Origin: Petrosia ficiformis
Taxonomy: Eukaryota > Porifera > Demospongiae > Haplosclerida > Petrosiidae
Reading direction: 5' to 3'
Length of the DNA: 64,000 nucleotides
Assembly: GCA_947044365.1 (NCBI GenBank)
Contig: OX345637.1
Coordinates: 8,390,343 to 8,454,342 of the forward strand
Positions 57,231 through 64,000 of this stretch are shown here, in pieces. Numbering within the stretch: the first letter of the stretch is position 1; each line of letters begins with the position of its first letter. Both the position numbers and the translations under genes were made by a program. A model generated the notes under the pieces. It saw only the letters and a program-made list of their open reading frames with translations, searched no databases and was not told where the DNA came from.

Positions 57231-60200
57231 TTTGCAATTAAGAAATTGAAAATACTTTATAATGGTTTAAACATCTTCTACACACAAACACATCAGAAGC
57301 CCAAAATGACTCATACAATAACGTATGCATACCTTGCCGAGGCTAATGCAGTTCATAGTATCTCCTGTTGTACAAATCTGAGTTCCTTTTATTAAATGTT
57401 GATTATAGGGATTATGAAAATGGTTACACTCCCATAATGATAGCAGCTATGCAAGGAGACCAGATTGTACTGGACATTCTTATTGCTTGTGTAAGTCTTG
57501 TATTGAATTGTTCTCTTGTCCTTATATCTTTGTCGTACTTAGCTGTCTTGTAATCATCTCTATCTTTGTTATTTGTGTCTCTTAATATCTACAGTGCAGA
57601 AAGTTTTTTGGATGGTGGAGTAGTAAATGGATCTGTGGGTATATGTAGATAGATGTAGATGATTGGTTGGATGGATGGCTGAATGGATAGATGGATGGGT
57701 GGGTAAATGGAGGATTGTGGATCAATATCACTGGATGCTTGGACAGATGAATAGTTGAATGGATTGATAGATAGATGGAAGGGATGTGATGGAAAATGAA
57801 TGAATATATGAGATAGGTGATTGGTTGGGTGAATCAATGAATGGGTGTGTAGACGATGGACAGGTGTGATACACATCGATGTTGAGTTTATAATGTTCAC
57901 GCTCTGTTGCCCTGAGTTCATTAGTGAATAGTATCATAGACTAAGGATAGGTCATGTGACATACTGTTAGGTGTTAAATATGAGATTGAATTAACCGGGG
58001 AACTTGACAAGAAGTATCATAGACTGCCATATATATAGCTTGGTATCTTTACTTTTCAGCATGCAGACATCAATACTAAAGCCAATGATGGTTACACTGC
58101 CCGGTCTCTGGCTCTGAAACATAATCAAATCAAGATAGTAAGCTTCTTAGATGAGGTACAAATGATGTGGTTTCCCCGTAGTAATTCAACAACTTCAACT
58201 GAATGTAAGTTGACATGATATACATCAAATATTAACCTTCTATCCCTCCCTTTCGCTCTGTCCATTCTACCATTTGTTCAATCCCTATATTCCTCCCTCT
58301 CACTCTGTCCATTCTACCATTTGTTCAATCCCTCCATCCCTCCCTCTCACTCTGTCCATTCTACCATTTGTTCAATTCTCTATCCCTCCCTCTCACTCTG
58401 TCCATTCTACCATTTGTTGAATCTTCTATCTCTCCCTCTCACTCTGTCCATTCTACCATTTGTTCAATCCTTCCATCCCTCCCTCTCACTCTGTCCATTC
58501 TACCATTTGTTCAATTGCTCTATCCCTCCCTCTTGCTGTGTCCATTCTACCATTGTTCAGTTGCTCTATCTCTCCCTCTCGCACTGTCCATTCTACCATT
58601 TGTTCAATTGCTCTATCCCTCCTTCTCACTGTTAAATTTTTAATTCTTTTTACTTTTGCTAATGAAAGAAATATCATTCAGGGCCGTAGACAAGATTTTT
58701 AGTTTAGGGAAGCTATACACTGCAAAAATACAATGTTAAAATAACTGATGTAAAACAGTTCCAAGGAATAGTAGAAATTGTAATTTAATTGGTCATGTAC
58801 ATGTAGGTTGTTATGACTCCATGGTGATATACATGCAATTATAATCTAATAATTGTAATTTCATCTTCCTTATCCTGTCCAACAGATGTACAAAGAAGCA
58901 GAATAAATAAATAATTGTAGGTTTCCAAACCTTTCTTGTGCATCTAATATAAGATATTAGGCATGATGATTGATTATAATTGGTACAAGTATTTTATATC
59001 ATGTAGTCATAACAACCTATATGACCAATAAAAATTATAATTTGCATCCTTGCAGCTGTACTAACCATGTTATTTTAACAATTTTATTTTTGCAATGCAG
59101 AAAGAGGAAATTTGGTGTGCGTCAATATGAGAAAATTTCTGAGTATACGTTCATGCATGAGTAGATCTAGCCTTGAAGTGTGACAGTCTTCCTTACAATA
59201 ATATTGATATTACATACCATCTAGGGGGTGTGGGGGATGCCTCCTGGGAAAATGTTTATTTTGGACCCCTAAAAAGGCCAGTATGATGCGATCTGGGAGT
59301 AAATTTACACTTTGGTGCATGACAAAAAACTCCTGATTTGTTCCTGTGTAATGAGCAAATTTTGGGGGTAGCACCCCAAGCACCCCCTTGTCTACGGCCT
59401 TGATCATTATGTACATCAAAATGGATACATAAGAGACAGATGAACTCAGAAAAAATAATCACTAGGAGTGGTGGCACAGTATACAAAGCCAAACACAGAA
59501 TCTTTTAATAAATTTTTGAGTAGGCAAAAATGGTATGAGCAAAGCCATACCAATACATCCAAAGACCATATATAGTCAGAATTACCAAACCCCACCTACT
59601 CCCGCAGGCAGTTATGGAAATTGTATGGGTGGCCATAACCCTTTCAAACTTCAAATTATATGTATTGTTTTATATATTGTAATATATACGTGTATAAGTA
59701 TGATAGATAATTAATACTTCCATTGTAACAGCTGATGTCACAAGTTTATATTCTAATAACGTTGATGATATTCATTCTGGTCCAGAGGAAGTCAATGAAA
59801 TGACAAGAAAGAAGATACTCAAGCATTTAGGATCCAGATCACGTCCAAGATTGAGTTTGCCATCAGGTGAAATTTAAGAAATTATACCATCTAAGAGTGC
59901 TATAGTAATTGTCAGTTAAATATACATGAGAGTTTTTGATAACTTTTCAAGCCTGAGCCAATTTGGCTCAACAAAGGTTAGTGTGTGTACCATTGGGAAT
60001 ACATTTTGAGCCAATTAACTAAGAGTTAATGCTGTTAGTGACAATATAAACATATTTATCTGGCCCAAAGAGAGAGCTGTGCAGTGCCAAATAAAAAGCT
60101 CTTTGGGCCAATGGTGCACCATATGAGCTTATCAAAAACACTGATACATGTATAGTACCTGACTTTATTAAGTTTACATATTATGATAGGAGCTACACTT

Positions 60201-63200
60201 TAATAAGGTGATAGTCAACTGTACTTCTATGTATGTAAATATGTGGAAAAGATAATAGACAATAATTTTCTAACTTAGATCACAGACCCAGTATTGTGAC
60301 AAGAAGACTCAGGTTCAGACCCACTGTGAGTAACTCAATAATACATACAACTGTACGGCAACTTCACTCCCTTCCACACTGAGACCAAGAAATGTAGTAT
60401 ATAATAGTATATGTTAATAGCATTTATGATTAGTATGTTGTGTGGTCTCTAGGAAAGGAAACTGCAATATGGGCAATAATACATGTGTAGATGTGATTTT
60501 TAATATAATTATCTAACTTTGATTTTTATTTCCACTTTCCAGATCTCTCTTCCTGAATCTGATATTCCTCAAAGCTTTGATGAGGATGATGAGGATGATT
60601 ATGGAGATTCATTTGAAGACATTGCCCATGCAGAGAGTATGGCAAAATTAGCGGAATTCTTGCAACATGTTGGTTTGGAGAAGTATTATGAAGTGTTTGA
60701 AACTAATGAAATTGATTTTCATGCCTTGTTACAACTCAGTGGAGATGATATGAAGAAATTGATTTAGTAAGTTAGGACGGAGTTATGGTAAACTTGGAGT
60801 TATAGTAGAATTGCATTGAGTTGAAACAAGCTGATTATGAATTCAAAGTTTTAAATATTTAAATGCATGTGCTACTACAGTAACTATGGTAACCACACTG
60901 TATACATGTACATTGACTGCATCTGAAATGCTCTCCTCCACAATTAGTATTTATCCTGGATGAATATATGTAATAAGTTCACTACCAGTCATTTTTGGTT
61001 AATCATACTTCTGTCAAATCATGTTACTGTATATCACTTGCAGAGTTTTTGATAAGTTTTGAAGCTTAAGCCAAATTGCGCTCAAAAATCGTTAGTGTGT
61101 GTGACCATTGAGAATACATCTGGAGCCAGTTAACAAAGATTTAATGCTGTTAGTGACAATATAATCATAATTAACTGAGCCACTGGCCCAAAGAGAGAAC
61201 AGTGCTGTGCCAAATAAGAAGCTGTTTGGGCCAATGGTGCACCATATGAGCTTATCAAAAACACTGATCACTTGTCTATAGTGTACATGTAAGTAGAATC
61301 AATCACTTATACTTTTTATCAGCAAACTGGGTCCACGAAAGAAGCTGGAAATGGCTATAAAGCAGATGAAAGAACAAATTGAACTAGTGGAATCATCTGG
61401 TGAAACAAGATTACATGATGATGTCACACCCACACCTTACGAAACAAATGAAAAAGAATTGAAGAGACAAATAGTTCATTTGCAATCGGCTGTTAACCAG
61501 GTTTGCAAACAGATATTACATGATGATGTCACATCCACACCAACAAATGAAAAAGATTTGAAGAAACAAAATTAATAGTTCATTTACAATCAATCAATGG
61601 GCTGTTGGATTTTAGGCATAAGAAAGCCAGGCAGTAATGATCACCATAAAGCAATCATAGAGATATTTTTTCTCCATATATCTTGTTTGTTAATGAATAG
61701 TTAGTCAGAAAGATTGGTAGATATATCTGGCATGAACTAAGTATTTTTATAAAGTATTCATTTCACTAAAACTAAAACCCTTTTAGTAAGCCTCATATTA
61801 TTTTAGTTAATTAAACTATAACATAGAATCCAGGCATACTATAACTACATTGTATAACTAAAAGTAGTTCTTTTTGTCAAAAAACTAAAACAACACTACT
61901 ATTATACAAGTACCTATATATACTAATAAACCTCAGCTCACTACATGCTTGCACTAACATTTATAAAATTAATGATGTCAGTATGTTACATCCGTGGTAG
62001 GTGTGGTTGGAATTATTATTGCTTTCCCACGGGTTCGAACTATCTTGTGTCACCTACGCGAGTATGCGTAGTTAAGGAAGTTACATCATTCCTGGGGGCT
62101 CGGTCAATTAATGGGTGATGCACGTAAAAGAACGCGCGCTCGAGCTCTACAGACCAGCAGAAAGAAAGATAGTAGCTTACGTAGAAACTGGAACTAATAG
62201 CTAGCTATTTTGCCTGAAATATATTCCTAAAGTTCTACAAGGTTCTTTGAAAGGTGAGAAGAGTAGATAATCAAAATAATAACTATAATAAGCTGTTGTC
62301 TTTCATGCTTGATAAAGTCAGCCATGATTACTGAATGCTGGACACCACAAAGTAGTCATAAGGATAACTTAAATTTGTAAAGCAATCATAGAGATGTTTT
62401 TTTTTCCCTATATACACTTGTTACTTGGTGAATTAAGTACATGTGCAAAACATATGCAACAAATATGGATACAAACATTATATAATTCAGGAATAGGGAT
62501 GGCACTATAATGTATTACAATTAGAGATAATTACAATATCTGATATAATATTGATCTTTGGTATGATTTCTTACAGGTATTGTCAGGAACTACAGCAGTG
62601 TAGAGCTCAAGCTATGGGCGCTTCGAAGACATTAAAAGACACTATAGCAATAATAGTGAAGCATTGTCAATCATTAAAGTGAGTATGGATGTTGGAATTT
62701 GATTGGTTCCAATATACAATTCCCGATATCTTGATTGTAGACTTGGTTTGTGATCTCTTCTCTAAGCCGCCTCACTTTAGTGACACCAGGAGCTTATGAG
62801 CGGCGCTCATAAGCTCCTGGTGACACAGATGTGTGGAATACATTTTATTAACCTAGTTATGTTATTGATTTTAATGAAGCTTAGAGTTGATTTTTTGGAA
62901 GCAAAACCAATGTATTGATTGGGATTTGAGCCAAGCATAACCGCTAAAGATGTTGGGTTGAAGAATAAAGTTAGATCTATAATGGTTTTCCTTGATTAGT
63001 ATTCTTTATAAAAGAACAATTTGGCCCGAGGACCTTCTTCAGCTGGTAGAATGATTATATAGTTTATAGTTTCCTTTATATATAAATTATGAGTTCATGG
63101 AATGATGGTACACAAAGATGGATGGGTGAAGGTTTAAAAGTCCTCAAAAGGTTAAATATTACCAGTTTCTGTTGATGCTGCCTTTTGATACTTTGATATA

Positions 63201-63712
63201 CAGAGTAGCTCTACTAATATCCAGCTTTCATCAGTTAATGGTATTAATAGTCCAGAGTCTCGTACATCAAGGGAAAGACTAATAACCAGGTTTGAATACT
63301 TAATGGTAACAGCAGGAGAAAGGGGATCCTCCCCCTGATTTCAGCCCAAAATGTACAACATATATACAACAACATCTCAGCTACAAGAGAGCCTAAATTC
63401 CAAATCTTTTATGAGGGAACATACTCCCCAGAACCTCCAAGGACCACTGTGTTTCAGATGATCGATTGCCTCTCTCCCCTTCCCAAACACTAAGTACTGA
63501 TTATCTCTTATCATTTTAGGGTTTCTCAAACAAAATTGACGAAGCAAATGAAAGATTTTAGCAAAGAACCAAAAAACAATTCTCTCTATAATGACATTGC
63601 TTCTGCTGTGACTCATATTGGTGGTGAGATTGAAGCTGTGTCACGCTCTGTACTACAAGCTAACAGAGAATGCAAAGCTGTAAATTACCAGTTGAGTTCA
63701 TTTTCTAATTAA
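50114..63712 (+). CDS. ANKS3: ANKS3-R: ankyrin repeat and SAM domain protein 3 orthologue
   Basis: Twelve exons: 50114-50232, 54114-54241, 55604-55770, 56591-56712, 57409-57490, 58060-58204, 59732-59866, 60279-60325, 60543-60766, 61323-61500, 62587-62678, 63520-63712. They sum to 1,632 nt (543 residues) in one frame. The order matches vertebrate ANKS3: PLDLHSACAIGYYEF, then ankyrin repeats (GWTPLMYAASVGHDTLVNLL, GLTPLMVASGCGNESVCYFL, GRTALYFATRQGHHLTVQLL, GYTPIMIAAMQGDQIVLDIL, GYTARSLALKHNQIKIVSFL), an acidic linker, SAM, and a helical tail. ANKS3 is a scaffold linked to ciliary/NPHP complexes and BICC1/ANKS6 in vertebrates. The exon 10 donor (GTTTGC) and exon 11 acceptor were chosen by phase and are the least certain. 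Confidence 0.9.
50601..50985. repeat. 96-bp tandem repeat, four units
   Basis: Units start at 50601, 50701, 50797 and 50893 with ACTACATACCTATTCACAGT. Each has TATC runs and GTAGTTAGTTAATCTATAC. The left arm (15640-15720) has a single unit. Confidence 0.9.
51296..52021. repeat. (CTGTA)n compound repeat, right arm
   Basis: About four higher-order units share CACATACTGCAATTCAAGCT, CCAGTAGTGTAC and a (CTGTA)n tract. The 174-residue frame across them is an artefact. Confidence 0.9.
53150..53287. repeat. Foldback MITE shared by both arms (right copy)
   Basis: CACCATACACTAGGCAACAT at the left and TTGTGTAGTGTATGGTG at the right. It is orthologous in position to 12595-12760 but about 28 bp shorter. 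Confidence 0.8.
53774..53970. mobile_element. Right-arm-specific MITE in ANKS3-R intron 1
   Basis: AATTCTGGCTAGTGCTTCAT through GCTCACGAAATA at the left is inverted at the right (TATTTCGTGAGCTTAAATGA through CCAGAATT). The left arm has the uninterrupted site near 12106-12112. Confidence 0.85.
54700..55530. repeat. 34-bp minisatellite in ANKS3-R intron 2, about 24 units
   Basis: Units read GATGAAATACATGTAGCAGT followed by AGATGTAACCAGTT, with two main variants (GTTGATG and GTCAATG) interspersed. It is the inverted counterpart of 11010-11460, expanded about twofold. Confidence 0.92.
57112..57233. repeat. (CTGT)n microsatellite in ANKS3-R intron 4
   Basis: CTGT units with GGCTGT and TATCTGT interruptions. 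The 94-residue Leu/Cys-rich frame over it is an artefact. Confidence 0.9.
57600..57860. repeat. Degenerate GGAT repeat in ANKS3-R intron 5
   Basis: Loose GGATGGATGG and GATAGATGG units. It is the inverted match to 8490-8720. Confidence 0.75.
58240..58640. repeat. 47-bp CT-rich minisatellite in ANKS3-R intron 6
   Basis: Eight to nine units with CCATTCTACCATTTGTTCAA and TCCCTCCCTCTCACTCTGT. It is the inverted counterpart of 7625-8110. Confidence 0.9.
58679..59402. mobile_element. hAT-like TIR element with a nested foldback
   Basis: CAGGGCCGTAGACAAG at the left and CTTGTCTACGGCCTTG at the right are hAT-style termini. The flanks ATATCATT and ATCATTAT share six bases but are not a clean 8-bp duplication. 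Inside, 58717-59097 is a foldback (TGCAAAAATACAATGTTAAA versus its inverse ending at 59094). The homology of the left arm stops inside this element, at 58832. Confidence 0.7.
59931..60142. mobile_element. Small TIR element, copy 1, ANKS3-R intron 7
   Basis: AGTTTTTGATAACTTT at the left and TTATCAAAAACACT at the right, with TTTGGGCCAATGGTGCACCA inside. A second copy in the same orientation is at 61044-61263. Confidence 0.75.
60543..61500 (+). CDS. ANKS3: ANKS3-R exons 9-10: acidic linker and SAM domain
   Basis: FDEDDEDDYGDSFEDIA is followed by the SAM domain, MAKLAEFLQHVGLEKYYEVF, ETNEIDFHALLQLSGDDMKK, and LIYKLGPRKKLEMAIKQM. The LGPRKKL.xAI ending is classic SAM. The codon at the exon 9-10 junction is TA|C, with the frame set by domain continuity. 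SAM domains of this family polymerise or pair with other SAM proteins. Confidence 0.9.
61044..61263. mobile_element. Small TIR element, copy 2, ANKS3-R intron 9
   Basis: AGTTTTTGATAAGTTT at the left and CTTATCAAAAACACT at the right. It ends 60 bases before exon 10. Confidence 0.75.
62014..62396. mobile_element. MITE family A, copy 3, ANKS3-R intron 10
   Basis: ATTGCTTTCCCACGGGTTCG at the left, AAAGCAATCATAGAGATG at the right and GTAAAAGAACGCGCGCTC in the core, matching 35295-35743 in orientation and order. Confidence 0.8.
62679..63519. other. ANKS3-R intron 11
   Basis: 841 bp. Apart from the hairpin it holds non-repetitive AT-rich DNA; no exon is seen. The minus-strand frame at 63377-63616 overlaps exon 12 and is a shadow. 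Confidence 0.6.
62784..62822. repeat. Perfect 18-bp-arm hairpin in ANKS3-R intron 11
   Basis: CACCAGGAGCTTATGAGC, loop GGC, then its exact complement. It lies about 105 bases past the exon 11 donor. Confidence 0.9.
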
Positions 63713-64000
63713 TTTATCAATTAGTACTCAGTGTAGTAATAATTATTATAAATTACACTTTTTTAAAATTAATTTTTAATTCATGGATCAATTTTTAATA
63801 AAAGTATTATTTGTCATTCTGCAACCATGTGTGTGCATGTGCATACGTTTTGAATACCCGGAAGTGAGGCACATAATTGTAGCATTGTCCCAATGGTCCC
63901 CATGATCTCGTAATTAAAGTGGAGAGATGAAATAAGGAGAGATGTTGAACCATTTTTGGTATACATGTCAGACTCAACTGTTTTACCAGTCTCTCTTTTC
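63713..64000 (+). terminator. ANKS3-R 3'UTR
   Basis: AATAAA at 63797-63802, 85 bases after the TAA stop, is the likely polyadenylation signal. Nothing further is seen to the window end. Confidence 0.65.

Noticed and set aside
59210..59492. Minus-strand frames of 69 and 78 residues
   Set aside because: They lie across the right end of the hAT-like element and have no recognisable motif.
1..64000. tRNA or rRNA genes
   Set aside because: No cloverleaf, A/B box pair or rRNA-like stretch was recognised by eye; a covariance-model scan would be decisive.

Overview
The window is animal genomic DNA: AT-rich, with short phase-1 exons, GT-AG introns, abundant microsatellites and many small foldback elements. 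The receptor architecture, the small introns and the ANKS3 orthologue suggest an early-branching metazoan, most likely a demosponge. That assignment is inference; no species marker is visible.

Four gene bodies form two pairs on opposite strands. (1) 412-5473, minus: SRCR-L, the 5' part of an SRCR receptor, with a signal peptide and six SRCR domains in 13 exons. It has a 2-nt frameshift and is cut off at an inverted junction near 412. (2) 7252-16299, minus: ANKS3-L, the first six exons (ankyrin half) of an ANKS3 gene, broken near 7411 and joined to the last exon and 3'UTR of an SRCR receptor. (3) 19168-48622, plus: SRCR-R, an apparently complete type I receptor. I assembled 56 exons giving 3,324 residues in one frame: leader, 22 SRCR domains, IPT/TIG-like, AMOP, VWD (with GDPH), two EGF domains, one membrane helix and a 50-residue tail. 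(4) 50114-63712, plus: ANKS3-R, complete, 12 exons, 543 residues, ankyrin repeats + SAM + helical C-terminus.

Left 6960-16710 is an inverted copy of two right-hand blocks, about 48462-48960 and 49790-58832, in rearranged order. Left 0.4-2.5 kb is an inverted copy of SRCR-R exons 36-41. Since duplicating, each arm has gained its own small DNA transposons (the other arm keeps the empty site), and minisatellites have changed copy number.

Mobile DNA includes a decayed non-LTR retrotransposon (RT plus a PD...D endonuclease-like end) on the minus strand of an SRCR-R intron (36787-39685), many terminal-inverted-repeat elements, a telomere-like heptamer array inside a foldback, and perfect hairpins. 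SRCR-R probably acts as a large cell-surface recognition or adhesion protein, possibly cleaved at GDPH. ANKS3 belongs to a scaffold family linked to cilia in vertebrates. Nothing here shows that the two gene families act together; their linkage is best explained as an ancestral SRCR-ANKS3 pair that was duplicated and inverted.
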